Source of the DNA: Durusdinium trenchii
Lineage: Eukaryota; Sar; Dinophyceae; Suessiales; Symbiodiniaceae
Direction of reading: 5' to 3'
Assembly: GCA_963970005.1 (NCBI GenBank)
Contig: CAXAMN010003825.1
Coordinates: forward strand, 62,001 to 126,000
Length of the DNA stretch: 64,000 nucleotides
This document shows, one piece after another, positions 41,390 through 52,276 of the stretch (position 1 is the stretch's first letter; each line of letters starts with the position of its first letter). The translations under genes were made by a program, and so were the position numbers. The notes beneath the pieces were generated by a model. The model was given only the letters and a program-made list of their open reading frames with translations. It did not search any database and was not told the origin of the DNA.

Positions 41390-41560
41390 CTGCGGTTGCG
41401 AGGAACAGCTTGATATTGGAGGAACAGCCTCAGACGAGCTGCGGAGTAGCGAGGAAGTGGTGATGTCCACAGTTTAGCAGAAAAGTTGTGCATTGAATTG
41501 TGCCTCAGATGAGCTGCGGAGTGACCAGGAGGTAGCAAATCTCAGCCAAGTCACGGAATG
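41390..41560 (+). CDS. Tandemly repeated exon-like pieces
   Basis: GCCTCAGACGAGCTGCGGAGT at 41428 and GCCTCAGATGAGCTGCGGAG at 41500 are in the same reading sense (SDELRSSEEVVMSTV and SDELRSDQEVANLSQVTE), GAC/GAT being synonymous. Each has CCTCAG in front, usable as acceptor. Looks like a duplicated short exon, one or both decayed. Confidence 0.35.
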
Positions 41561-41799
41561 AATGACCTGGAGTTTGCGTTTTTGACATATTGTGTCTTGA
41601 TATCCAGATTGATGACTGCCATAGTTGCAGCAGGACGAGTCAAGCCTTGAAGGGCAGAGTCCGAAATGAAAGAGATGCCCCTCCAACAAGCAAAGATGGC
41701 TTGGTGGCACATGACCACTTGGTTGTTTGGAGTTCACCACCAGCGTTTTTCTGCAAGAACTCGGATGTACTTGCATGTTTGTGCTGACTGGCTCGCCAG

Positions 41800-41859
41800 G
41801 AAGCTGACAGGGAGGAGCAGCAGCTGGAGAACAATGACGCTTTGCAGAACAAGGCCATG
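41800..41859 (+). CDS. Candidate exon, 20 codons, charged coiled coil
   Basis: Acceptor GTGCTGACTGGCTCGCCAG, donor CATG|GTGTTG, phase 0/0. Frame EADREEQQLENNDALQNKAM. By phase and composition it joins the charged exon at 42632. Confidence 0.48.
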
Positions 41860-42631
41860 GTGTTGATATATGTTGATATTATTTGATAATATTTGATATA
41901 TTTCGATTGATTAGATCATTCTTCCGCGTTAGTCAGACTAATTGCTGTGGGATAGGAGGAGTTCCTTGTCGTTGGAATGTGAGACTCGGACAATCCCAAT
42001 GGACGTTCGTTGCTCTGATTGCAGGCTCATCCACCCCATCACCCATCGCGTCCCATGGTTTCTTTCGACTGCGGTTGAAACAAACTACTAGGTAGGTGAT
42101 TTAAGTCGCCTGGGCTGGACTGAAGTCGTCTAGAAAGACTGTGCCCATGCAGTCTATGTATCTCCAATTCAACGGGAAGCAAACACAATGATTTCAGAGA
42201 TGCTGAGCACCATGCGATGTTTGCTCGTGGATGGACAAGGTTCGTTCATTCAACCACCGAACATGGGAATAATGGGAATTCGCTCATATTGTTTGCTGGG
42301 GACGCAACTTTGTGTTGAGAGTGTTTGTGAGGAATGGACAACGTGCTGGATGTATTGGATGTAATTGGGGATGGACATGGGGACGGACACGCCCAAACAA
42401 GTTGATTGCTCAGCTTGGAGCCATGACACTGCAGGCAGCAAAGGTTGATCCAAGGCCGAGAGATTGGTAGAATGGTTCTGTTTTATGCATTCCAGGGGGG
42501 CGTTATACAATACAAATATATACTTCCACATCAACAACTCCTTGGGTGACCTCAGCACACTCATGATACTCATGTGGTTTACTTCCAGCTGGCACCGGAT
42601 GCGTTGTGCCACCCGTGCCGCCCGTCCCAAG

Positions 42632-42778
42632 GATTCCGAGAAGTTGGAGCGTGCGAGTGCTGAGGAGAAGTCCCAGGCGTCTGAACAGGAAGCACTGGAG
42701 AAGGAGAAGGAGGCCAAAGAGGCTGGAAGCACCGAACAGAAGCCCGGAAGCGGCAGAACAAAAGCAAAGAATATATGA
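42632..42778 (+). CDS. Candidate exon, charged coiled coil
   Basis: Acceptor CCACCCGTGCCGCCCGTCCCAAG, phase 0. Frame DSEKLERASAEEKSQASEQE then ALEKEKEAKEAGSTEQKPGS. It either ends at TGA (42776) or splices at AACAAAA|GCAAAG (42766/42767), a GC donor, which would join it in phase with the exon at 43690. Confidence 0.55.
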   Translation, partial: DSEKLERASAEEKSQASEQEALEKEKEAKEAGSTEQKPGSGRTKAKNI

Positions 42779-42941
42779 TTTGGGGATGTTTTTGGGACAG
42801 ATAGACAGATGCTCTAGGTGAGTCGCAGGGTGGTGTTCGCAGGGTGGTATTCTTCTCCACGCCGTTTTCTGTAAACTTGAGCACTTGTGATTGTTCGATT
42901 GATGTTGGAACGCAAGAGATCGACTCACCTTGCTTTTCTAG

Positions 42942-43148
42942 ACTGTCGTCACTATATCAACGCCAACGGCTGGAGTGGATCGTCAGGTCACATGAAGTGG
43001 TTGTTGAAAGGGGGGGAGTGTACCGTCTCCAGCTTCCTCGTCTCCAGATGTCATGGCCGGTTGCCTGGCTTGGTGTACGAGATGAAGATTTTTGGCCAGA
43101 TTGGACCAGTTATGGATGTCTCCCCCCTCATCCATCTCCTTGAAAGAA
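42942..43148 (+). CDS. Candidate exon, about 69 codons
   Basis: Acceptor CACCTTGCTTTTCTAG and donor AGAA|GTATGC. Frame CRHYINANGWSGSSGHMKWL, LKGGECTVSSFLVSRCHGRL, PGLVYEMKIFGQIGPVMDVS, then PLIHLLER. Cysteine/glycine-rich, unlike the charged neighbours; it may be in another gene or be an alternative exon. Confidence 0.45.
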
Positions 43149-43689
43149 GTATGCTTCCTGAGGGCGGTTCCACTCCCGTGCATTCATTTTGCTTTCATAC
43201 ATTAGTAGGAACATCAGTTTCCTGAGATTTCCTGAGAATGGCCGCGTTCATGGCTGCATTCATGCCCAACAAGATGTAGATGTGGATGGGTCCGTGAGGT
43301 CGTTTAGGGTCCTGCTGTCTTGCTGTCCCCCCTGCCTTTCAGATATGTTTGAACCTGTGCTTCCAGAAACACCCAGAGAACAAGAGACATGATGAAACAC
43401 ATTCTATATTGAGACATCCTTTAATATTTAACTTATCCTTATGCTAAACCTCGTATAGACACCTGTCCCCCTTACTATTTATATATTCCATCCCCCCTCC
43501 CTTTGTAGAGGCGATATGAGTGGTATTCCGCGGATGCACTTAACTTGGGTCCAGAAGGATCCTTACTGTGTCAGTGCCTTCAGCCTTGGGTCTTGAATCG
43601 CATTTTCAGAATATTCTGCATGATGCCATGTTTTTTTTTGGAAAACTGAATTCCGGGGATTGCGGCAATCGGTGGTTTCCTTTTGCCAG

Positions 43690-43779
43690 GCACGGGAGCG
43701 CGCCAACGCCGACAAAAAGGCTTTGCTGGCTGCGGCGGCGACGAGCACGGCCATGTCCAAAGGCGGGTGGTTCTCACAG
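43690..43779 (+). CDS. Candidate exon, 30 codons, alanine-rich
   Basis: Acceptor GGTTTCCTTTTGCCAG, donor CACAG|GTGGCG, phase 0/0. Frame ARERANADKKALLAAAATST then AMSKGGWFSQ, G/C-rich third positions. Follows 42632-42766 in phase if the GC donor there is used. Confidence 0.55.
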
Positions 43780-44226
43780 GTGGCGGATGGCCATGGAAGT
43801 CTAGTTCCGCTTCACTCCAGGCAACAGTTCGCCATGGTTTCAAATCGTATCTCGTTCATTCTCCTTCCGATTTGCGTGCCAAGTATATTTGGAATCCACC
43901 GGGGTCAGAGTATTTGTGCTTTTTTGCTGGCGCATTCGGTCCAATTCTAATCAAGGTTATAGGTCCGCGATCGCCATCCATTTCGAGTGCTTCTAAACGG
44001 ATTTGTTCAGCTACAAGACCACCTGGCTGTGGAGTTAGCTCCTGAGTTTAGCTCCTGCGTTCACTCCAGCCCTGAGCCAGCATCGAGAGATGCGCCTTGC
44101 AACAGCCTTGCAACGAAGCGAGGCAAGCAGCAAACCAACTTTTGATGGCAAACCGCATGTTCCATGTAAACCAACATGCTCCAGATCTCACAGCTGTGCC
44201 TTTCGCCTGCTGATCCTCCGGCTCAG

Positions 44227-44462
44227 GCGCCAAAGGGGAGAAGACCGAAGAAGCGATGAGTCCTGATGAGGAGCTCAATGAGGAGCTGATCCTCCTCGCA
44301 CGTCGTGCGCACCACCAGAATAACCAAACGCCGTTGGGGAGAACGCGCATGGGTTCAGCACCGTTGACGGTTGCGGCATCCGGCCAAAGCTCCAGCGACT
44401 CCTTGAACTTCGGACGGTCAACAAGCACATCAAAATTGACCTTCAGCCACACAGTTTACTAA
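44227..44462 (+). CDS. Candidate terminal exon
   Basis: Acceptor CGCCTGCTGATCCTCCGGCTCAG. Frame AKGEKTEEAMSPDEELNEEL, ILLARRAHHQNNQTPLGRTR, then a serine/threonine-rich tail to TAA near 44460. Acidic start resembles the 41.8-43.8 kb exons. The minus strand is open for 134 codons and is the alternative. Confidence 0.45.
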
Positions 44463-45410
44463 CATAGATCATTTTTTTGTGTTTTGTTGACTTTTGGGTC
44501 GGGAAACCCTGCGCATGCAGCATGCAGTTGTAACTTCACATCACTTCACAAGTGGAGTAGAGTTCGGCGATGGCTCAATGAATTTAAGTGAATCATATGG
44601 CTGCTCAAAACTATTGGAAACGAGTTCTTCCAGGAACCTACTGCCGTTTTTTGTGGTTAGCTATATATAGTCACTCAGAATGAGCAAAGGAGTTTTCTTG
44701 CTCTCATTTGGGGTGGGGAAGGAGTCTTCTAGCTCTCATAGGGGATCAATATGGACGAATGCCATCTCACGAGATTCCTCCAGATCCTCCCTCCTTGTGC
44801 GAGCGGTTTTGGGGCTGGCTCTACATGGCTCTCGGTCCAAGTCCAAACTCTACGAACCAGGACGCACCGGCAGATGTGGATATCCCCAAAGCCGGGTCGC
44901 AACTGCAGCTCGGAGGAAATTGCTCAGCAACGGAACCAATCACCGGACTGCAGAAGCAAACAGACCATGGAAAACCTGGATCTCCTGCTATAGACATCCA
45001 AAAGACCTGTTTTTGGACCACCGCACTGTGTTACCTTCACCCATTGATGACGAGGACTTTTTGAACTAGAATCTAGAAGCAGGTTGAGCTTTAGTCTTTG
45101 TGATTTCCCAGTGTGAGACGCAGCGAGTGTTCTCAGCGAGTGTTCTGAGACTCAGCCAGACACACCGTATGCTGTAGACGATGGTTTGGGGAACAGTCAA
45201 CATGTGTCAACGTCAAACAGTGTTGACGGCTACAGACTTTCAAGTGAAGATGAGCTCATGGGTTATTGTTCCCCAAACACAGGAACGAATGTTCATAGGA
45301 TTTACCATTGTTCTTTGGACTGTAAAGACAGAATATGACGATCTTTATATCCTGGAGGATATGTAGAGGTGGACCACTGACACTATCCCTGACACTTCCT
45401 GCCATTCCAG
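44463..45410. other. Region with three open plus frames, unresolved
   Basis: 44680-45069 stays open in all three plus frames; peptides such as NQDAPADVDIPKAGSQLQLG and HRTVLPSPIDDEDFLN are each plausible. I cannot choose. 45117-45151 duplicates CAGCGAGTGTTCT. Confidence 0.35.
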
Positions 45411-45476
45411 GTGGAGCGATTGCAAATCCAAGAATGCACCTTGGCGTGTTCGTCCGATTATGGCCAGTGCATGGGG
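45411..45476 (+). CDS. Candidate internal exon (22 codons, phase 0/0)
   Basis: Acceptor CTGACACTTCCTGCCATTCCAG, donor GG|GTATAC. Frame VERLQIQECTLACSSDYGQC. Three cysteines in 15 residues. Confidence 0.43.
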
Positions 45477-46621
45477 GTATACTATTTCATAACTTTCAGC
45501 TAAACTCCAAATTCTTATATATAGAAATCACGCAAAACCACAACATATGCTTGTCATTTGACGTTATTTGCACTGGGATGTTGCAAATCATGGATATGAT
45601 CACATCCTGACACCGGATTAAGTCTATAACGTACCGCAAACACCAGACTTGTGAAGACTTCAACGTCACCCGCTTGTGTTAGCTTGGCATCTCCTCACGT
45701 ACTCTTGACCCATCCCCTTTACTGATGGCCCACAGCAAAACATCGATGGGATCTGGGGCCAGGTGAAGTGCAGGTCACGAGTGTTCTGTCCATGAAGTCT
45801 TGGAGTGAACTGCTACCGGAGACTCGAATTGATCCAATGATGACATGTTTCAAACAGATCATCTCCATCCTACGGACTCGTTGGCCTGACTATGTGAGTT
45901 TATGATGCCAATTGCTAAGTTGGGTGTTTGGTGGAATACCAACCACAAGCAGGAGTTTCAGAACACTTACCCTCCGACTCATGGTCCGGGGGAACATGGA
46001 ACACGGTCGGTCCCGGAAGCCTGCGAACATGGAGGAAAACCCACTTCCATGTGAGTCGAAGTGTGGTCATCACTGCTTTCTGACCTTTCAAGACTCCGTG
46101 TGGACTGGCAGACCTACGAGCGTGGAGAGGTGCACCCACGAATCACCGCGAGTCGCGAGCGAGCGGTCCTGATGGGCCCTCCCCACCAAAGGAAACAAAC
46201 ACAGAAAACATGTGTTCCATGCGTTTGACTATTTGGGGTGTGCTGTCTCATCCTCAGTTGTCTCTATCCTCACACTTCTGTTGGACTCGCAACACTCCAG
46301 CTTGTGGACTCGCCCGAGGCCCACAAGTGTTTCGATCTGAATCTTGGTCAAGCTATGGAGGTTCCAAGGCTCTGGGGTGGGTTTTTGCCTCCTTGTCAGT
46401 GAGTGGAAGTTTTTGTTTACTTTGAACCACTGGTGATGCAAGGGTTGCCTAATTACATTGTATGAGGGCAGGCTATGGGTCATGTTTCTTTTTTTCCCGT
46501 AACAACTGCAGTGACACCTGCCATGTTGACACTCTGTAGATGATAGCTGACTGACTAACTCTGCAAAGTAGAGTCATTCGGTGTTCCTCCTGAGAGCAAA
46601 CAAGTGAGTGCCCTTTTGTCC
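45477..46621. other. No supported gene
   Basis: Short overlapping frames only. 46140-46170 is a small GC-rich patch without edges. Confidence 0.35.
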
Positions 46622-46839
46622 AGCAAGCATCACCCTTGGCATCCTTTGGATCCTTTGGTGAGGACCATCCTGGAAATTCAAGCTCTGGAATTCTCGGAAC
46701 AAAGGCACACATTCAAAGCACTCGCCAAGGGCTTTGGGAATGCTTCTCAAGGCTTGGGGGCTCACGGTCTCCACACACACCAGACCCTGGTGCGTACAGA
46801 AGGAGTTTTCCAGCAATAGCTGCAGCAGGAAAAACGTGA
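46622..46839 (+). CDS. Candidate terminal exon, frame ambiguous
   Basis: After GTGCCCTTTTGTCCAG, phase 0 gives QASPLASFGSFGEDHPGNSS...AYRRSFPAIAAAGKT to TGA. Another frame gives LVRTILEIQALEFSEQRHTF...to TAG. Both are protein-like; third-position bias is slight. Confidence 0.35.
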
Positions 46840-46950
46840 CCACTGCTTTAAAAGATCATTGGAGACGCACTCTTGTTACGCACATTGCACGAAATTACAC
46901 GATTCCCTTTGATTCCCACCATTTCTTTCCCATTTGTTCGTGTGTGAGTC

Positions 46951-47202
46951 ATGCCGGGTCCAGGTGACGGTCGAGGCCTTATTCGGTGGGCTCCCGAACG
47001 CTACAGCATTGTTCGCATGTCACAGCTCAGGAAGCATTGCTGCTGCAATGTGGGGACCACGTATGTTCCTGCCAAGCAGACGTGCGTGAAGTCCAAACTA
47101 GGCCGCCGCTCGCTCGCTTCGCTCCCTCCTGCGACCGCTCGAGCGGCCGCTGATTTGGGCGGAGCGGTGCTTCTTGGCTCCATGCGAACCAACATGTCGT
47201 AG
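46951..47202 (+). CDS. Weak coding-like block
   Basis: Open plus frame whose second half (GRRSLASLPPATARAAADLG then GAVLLGSMRTNMS) is GC-biased and ends in TAG. No clear acceptor. Confidence 0.3.
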   Translation: MPGPGDGRGLIRWAPERYSIVRMSQLRKHCCCNVGTTYVPAKQTCVKSKLGRRSLASLPPATARAAADLGGAVLLGSMRTNMS

Positions 47203-49186
47203 GCCTTGGCTCCTGAAATGTGGCCATTTGGTCAAATTGAATGGGCCTTGATTTGAGCCTGGCATAGTTCTTGGGGTCGCTATACTTCCTTGCTTTTTTT
47301 GTGTGTAGCCATGTGTCGCCTTTCACAGGGTCAAGGAGAAAAGGGGAACCCCCAAGCGATGGGGCGGGGTCCGCTACTAGTCACTCCCATGTGCAGGCGA
47401 CAGGGATCCAGAGGTTCTTCGACGACAGATCCCAAGGAGCCGTAGTCATTTTGAGCAACTGAGCTGCCAAAGGGCTTTAAGATGAAAGGATGGCTGGAGA
47501 TGAAACCCCTGGGGGCGTGAGTACCAACAGCTAAAGGGGTTTTCCGGAGATGTTTGTGATGCGTTGGTGTGTGGATTGTTGCCAATGTTGGCAGAAATTA
47601 GATGAACTTAGAGCATTGGCATATTGGAGTTTCAATTTGCAGAAGCGGCTGAAAGGGAATGTGGTTGTAGTTGTTTGGTTGTTTGGTTCACTTTTGGGCT
47701 TTGGCAATGATGCCGATTCCGGTGATGTGTCAGTGTTTCTGGGGATCCTACCATTTCTTTACCAACTGAGTGGAGTGGCAATGTTACTGACGTGTTGTAG
47801 TTTCTATGCTTGGGGTCTTTCTTCTCTTGCATGCTGATTTTCCTCACCGGTCAAGACAGACGCATCATTGCAAGGGGCGATCCCCAGATCCCGTCTAGCG
47901 CAGAGCATGCAAAGAATGACTGATCTTTGGTTTTCATTCACGACACGATGGGGATTGTTCAGGTGTTTGGCATCACTGTTGGTGTTTCTCTCGTTACTTC
48001 CGTCAAACCATGCAACTTACATTAAAAATATATATATAATACTTACCGTAAGTCTTTTGTGTACCGAGTGAAGGTGTTCTGGAGTAGACAGAAATAGACA
48101 GAATATGGCCCAATCCATTTATATAATTTAACAATATTTAACATATTAATACGACATACAGTACATTCAGTACATTATTGGTGGTTTTTGCTGTTATTTT
48201 GTTGATTCATTTGCGAATTCACCTATTTACTTCAGCATGGTTGTATATTATATGTTACAACATTTTGTTCAATTCTGCAGATCTCCATGTTCCACCAACT
48301 TGTATACCCAAAACATGGACTCATCAGTAGATGTTCAGCACTGGTGGCCCCAGGTTTGGTGAGTGCAGCGAGCAGAGCAGGGCTCCGAGAGCAGTCCTCC
48401 CTCAACCAGCAGAGGTAGCATAGACCTCTACCTCTTTGGAATCTATTCTAGCCGTAGACAGACCTTCAGAGGTAGACCTACCTGCAGAGGTAGCCTAGAT
48501 ACATCAGGATAGCAATCTACTCTCTAGAGCTCTACCTGGTGCCGTGCCGTGCCGTCGACTCTCCAGGTATGACATCAGTAGACGTGATCGGTCGTATACT
48601 GCATCGCGAAACGGTGATCGGTCGTCGTCGACGGATGTGGGTCTAGGTCAGGCAATAATTAAGATTGGGGATGTTTACGGGGTTTTGGCTGCTCAGTTTT
48701 GACCCACACCCAGATGATGAACTAAGGACCAAATGCACCATTGTTTGTGGAGATGTTGGGCCTTACTTGCTGTAGGCTTCGCATATTGCCCATATAAGAA
48801 GAGTCGTGTATTATGTTCATGATGTTCGCTCTGTGGAGACCAGTTTGAGGGGAAATCATATATATATATAGATCAGCTACTTGTGAAGTGGATGTTGACT
48901 TCCAAATACCTGCCTTTACCTAGCCTCGAATTGATAGCAGTGCCTGCTCACACGGTCGGAGGCCACGTTTCAGATTTAAATTTGCTTGACTGGTCGAATG
49001 GTAGCTAATGGCCAGTGCCAGAGGGAACAGGAAATAAACTTCAGGGAGACAACCCCTGCCTGGAAAGCAAGAAAGCTTTGTGTCCAAAGCCTCTACACCA
49101 GTCGAGCCTTCAACACAATGAATGGATAACTAATAGACAACTGTCCCGAAAGTGACATTACTCGATCCAACAAAGCTCATGCTACC
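47203..49186. other. Long stretch without a supported gene
   Basis: Contains a spliced-leader-like string at 47440-47458 and, at 48411-48493, AGAGGTAG/CTACCTCT repeats able to pair locally. GTGCC is tandem at 48540-48553 and GTGATCGGTCGT is duplicated at 48585 and 48615. AT-rich around 48110-48280 and 48858-48870. Confidence 0.45.
48411..48493. repeat. AGAGGTAG dispersed/inverted short repeats
   Basis: AGAGGTAG at 48411, 48468 and 48486; CTACCTCT at 48428, forming a potential small hairpin with the first copy. Confidence 0.75.
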
Positions 49187-49285
49187 GTGACTGGCCTCCA
49201 GCCTAAAAGCTGCAAGAATGTGCCGATTCAAAGGAAAGCAGTTTCATCGCTACTAGGTTGGAGGCCATCGGTTTTAGGCTGGAGT
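49187..49285. repeat. GGCCTCCAGCCTA / GATGGCCTCCAACCTAGTAG repeat, mixed orientation
   Basis: The complement of GATGGCCTCCAACCTAGTAG is at 49250-49270, and GGCCTCCAGCCTA at 49191. Same family as 31355-31385 and 35039-35086; in the reverse sense it reads LLGWRPS-like. Confidence 0.7.
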
Positions 49286-49970
49286 GTGACCACACTAAGC
49301 GAGACTGAGGTGGGAACCATCCCTGTGGCACTGGGTCCGCTGGCTGAGCGAATGGTGGAGATCCAAAGGTTGTGGCCAACTCATATGTTGAACAATGTGG
49401 GCATGTCCTTCTACAATAAGATGCATCCAGACTGGCTTCAGTTTGTTTGGTATCCCCTCAGCGTACATCAGAGTACCTGCTGTTGAATCCATAATATGAA
49501 CCCATTGACCTTCTATGCGGTCACGGATTGTTAGGTTGAGCGCAAAATACACCAGGAGGAGGCCTCTAAAGCCGCCAGCTGTTACGTCCCTTAAAGGCCA
49601 TTGAACACAGAAACATCCCAAATGCATTTTCAAGAACCAGAAAAATGCATCCAGTAGCACCCCATAGCCCTATAGCTTGGACACAAACAATTCCCAAATG
49701 CATTTCCAAGAGTGCATCCAGCAGTAGCCCATAGCTTCTGTATTGAAAGACGAACATATTTCCGCAAAGTGAACCTCTAGACCACACAGATGCATTTACC
49801 CGAGGACAGTAAATGCATATAGGTATTTGGATGGGGCCTGGATTTTGGGAGGGGGGCTGCACGTTTTGGTACCGGGGCGCCTAAGGTCCCTTTAGAACCA
49901 GTTTCATTGTCATTTTGGCACTCTAAGTGATTTGTCTAAATCCACTGTTAAGCCCCCTTCCACGTCTTAG

Positions 49971-50135
49971 CGAGGTACAAGATGTCTTATCGCTGGTCTT
50001 GCCAACAAAAATGAGGTGCTGCTGCAACGGGCTTTTGGAGTGGAACGTGGAGACCAAGCTTTGCGAGGAGGACGCCCACGGGGGCCGTGTAGTTCCGGGG
50101 GCTCGAACCGACCGAGCTCGGGCACCCAAAACCTG
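49971..50135 (+). CDS. Candidate internal exon, about 54 codons
   Basis: Acceptor CCCCCTTCCACGTCTTAG; frame EVQDVLSLVLPTKMRCCCNG, LLEWNVETKLCEEDAHGGRV, VPGARTDRARAPKT; donor CCTG|GTGCTG. Strongly G/C-biased third positions from 50030. C-C-C followed by ELWN-type spacing is not a family I know. Confidence 0.52.
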
Positions 50136-50235
50136 GTGCTGCGATGGTTTTGGATTGTGGTGATGTGGTGCAGGTTTTGATTTGGTGAAAGAGCAATGGC
50201 GTTTTTTTCCGGGTTAACATGTAACACTTCTCCAG

Positions 50236-50343
50236 AGCGGAAGGGAGCGAGCGCGCCTTTTCGAAGCGCAATGAAATGCAGCTCGGCCGCACTGCATTCG
50301 GAGCATGGGATGTTTCAGCTTCTGGAGGTCCTTGAAGAGACTG
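50236..50343 (+). CDS. Candidate internal exon
   Basis: Acceptor TGTAACACTTCTCCAG; frame RKGASAPFRSAMKCSSAALH then SEHGMFQLLEVLEET; donor ACTG|GTTGTT. Plausible neighbour of 49971-50135, but phases do not join directly. Confidence 0.42.
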
Positions 50344-50539
50344 GTTGTTCTATCCCTTTGCATCCCTTTGCATTCCCATGAACTCCTTTGAGTCAATGAG
50401 GATTCTGTTTTGGTGTTGGTTGTTTTGGCTAACCCGCTATATTCCAAGCAATTAAACCAAGGAATCAGCTACACCTTAGGTGATGTATGCAAAGGCGCCC
50501 ATTTGCAGCAACGCAGTTTAACTTCTTGTAGCAACCACT

Positions 50540-51279
50540 ATGGCGATACCCACCGAACGTCATAGCCATGAGATCTTCTCCCCACCGGATAAAAACAGTC
50601 GCTGGATGAGGGATAGACGTGGAACCCCCTACCGGATATCCACGCGGATCGCGGATCGCCAGGAGCCTCCATCCTCCAAGGCGACCGGCGACCGGTTCTC
50701 GCGTTCGAGAAACCCAACCGTCGCAGTCGGAACAAGTGCATCGCTAGTAGTAACAAGTGCCTTACTAGTAGTAACTAAGAAGCTATTAGTAAGTTATTTT
50801 AATTTTACTTTAACTCTTATTGTTACTAGTAGTAAGGCACTTATTTCTAATAGCCTTTTTGTTACTACTAGTAAGGCACTTGTTACTACTAGCGTGGCAC
50901 TTGTTACTCGCGTTCGAGAAACCCAGCCGTCGCAGTCCCCCCACGAAGCCAAAGGAGTCCCGAAACGGATCCCCACGTGCTACACACGATGCCTTCTGGT
51001 GTGTCCCCTGACCTATACCGATCGACCTATGGACCGAAACGCAAAAAAGCGAAATCAGGCAATGTCAATCTTTGGCATTCTTCCACTTATTTAATTCTGC
51101 TATATTTGGCTTCATATTTTGAGACAGAGAACCAACTTAACATGTTTTGCTACCGTCATCCTACTGGTTTGTTCTCCGCCGCTTTCCCCGTGCTGCGTTC
51201 CTCACCTCAGGGCGTCACCCAGGAAGAGATGTCCGAGATGTCGGACCCTGCCCCGCCCAAGGAGGTGCAGCGGTCGTGA
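50540..51279 (+). CDS. ORF interrupted by a foldback element
   Basis: ATG at 50540 opens MAIPTERHSHEIFSPPDKNS and continues basic (RGTPYRISTRIADRQEPPSS) to 50728. Then comes the inverted-repeat element 50729-50906, and the host frame resumes at 50938 (RSQRSPETDPHVLHTMPSGV) to a TGA at 51277. If one 31-bp direct repeat plus the element (209 bp) is removed, the two parts form one uninterrupted 177-codon frame. Read straight through, the frame also stays open to 51094 but with a shifted tail. So the element acts as an intron, a recent disruption, or a new C-terminus. Acidic C-terminus QEEMSEMSDPAPPKEVQRS. Family unknown. Confidence 0.5.
50698..50937. mobile_element. Foldback/MITE-like element between 31-bp direct repeats
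   Basis: Direct repeats 50698-50728 and 50907-50937 (CTCGCGTTCGAGAAACCCAA..., 30 of 31 identical) flank 178 bp. Its ends are inverted copies: AACAAGTGC...CTAGTAGTAAC at the left and GTTACTACTAG...GCACTTGTT at the right, about 28 of 30 matching, and complementarity continues inward about 55 bases around an AT-rich centre. Related AACAAGAAGCTACTAG sequence occurs at 26044 and 31328. Confidence 0.8.
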
Positions 51280-52017
51280 CGAGGGGGGCGACCTGTGGCG
51301 AAGAGGGCGACCCGGAGGAAGAGGAAGAGGAAGGATAATCAAAGACGTAGACATTCAGATTGTTGGATGAATCAGCTTACTCTGCTTCCCTTACAAAGCC
51401 TTACATCTTACACATTCGTTGTATATGGTGATTGTCACTAGATGACTACATCGATGTACAGCGACTGACGACTGACAGAGACCCCAGATGTCTCATGTGA
51501 AGAGGAAGGAGTGAAATGTCAGTTTCCACTGAGTATTGAATGCTGAGGGATGATGATCCATGATCAGTTGATCCATGTACACCATCTGAACTGCAGGAGT
51601 CCTTTTTCGCATGAAAAAAACATCCAAGATCATATTGAAAACGGAGGTTCCCTTTTCTCAAGGTATGTTTTTGTGTGATTCGCAACTTTCCTGCGTGAGC
51701 AGCCAGTGTGATAGCCAAGCATATTACAAATCAATGTCGCTCATTTAGCCTTGGTTTTGCAACTGGCCAATCAAAAATTATCGCAAAAAAAGTCGCCCTC
51801 AACATGCCAAACCACAAGGGGCATCATTTGAAAACCACCCCACCCCACCACCACCTGCATCCGCACTCGGACTGTTACTCTTCCCCTCCCTGTTATCTCC
51901 TCCAAGAGGGGATCCAGGGGTCACGGCCAGTGCTTCACACCGTTTAGGCCTGGTCACGGTCTCGCCATGTCGGCTTCCTATACATGCCAATTCATGACCA
52001 AAACGCCAAAACGCAAT
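51280..52017. other. Non-coding stretch
   Basis: No supported exon; overlapping short frames on both strands. Confidence 0.35.
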
Positions 52018-52276
52018 GACATGCAACGAAATCCAACGAACCGCACGTCATTCCTCGTCATTCCTTAAGACCAGCTCTCCTTCAACCCCCGTCTCCTCGC
52101 TCCGTCTCTGACAACGCCCTCGTCGGATCACTCGGCCCGCTCGAGGATCCCATCCCGGGGTCTCAGACCTGGATGTCCGGGGGCTACACCTGCGAAGCGA
52201 AAGAGGTGCCCCGCGTGGCGACGACAGCGGAGCCGTTCGTTGGACGGGCAGAAGAGTCCAATCAGCCAACGGGGGG
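52018..52276 (+). CDS. Candidate exon, about 86 codons, G/C-biased
   Basis: Open frame without ATG: SLRPALLQPPSPRSVSDNAL, VGSLGPLEDPIPGSQTWMSG, GYTCEAKEVPRVATTAEPFV, GRAEESNQPTG, ending at GGGGG|GTGAGT. Acceptor could be within the CT-rich run at 52076-52108. Acidic/polar. Unknown family. Confidence 0.52.
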
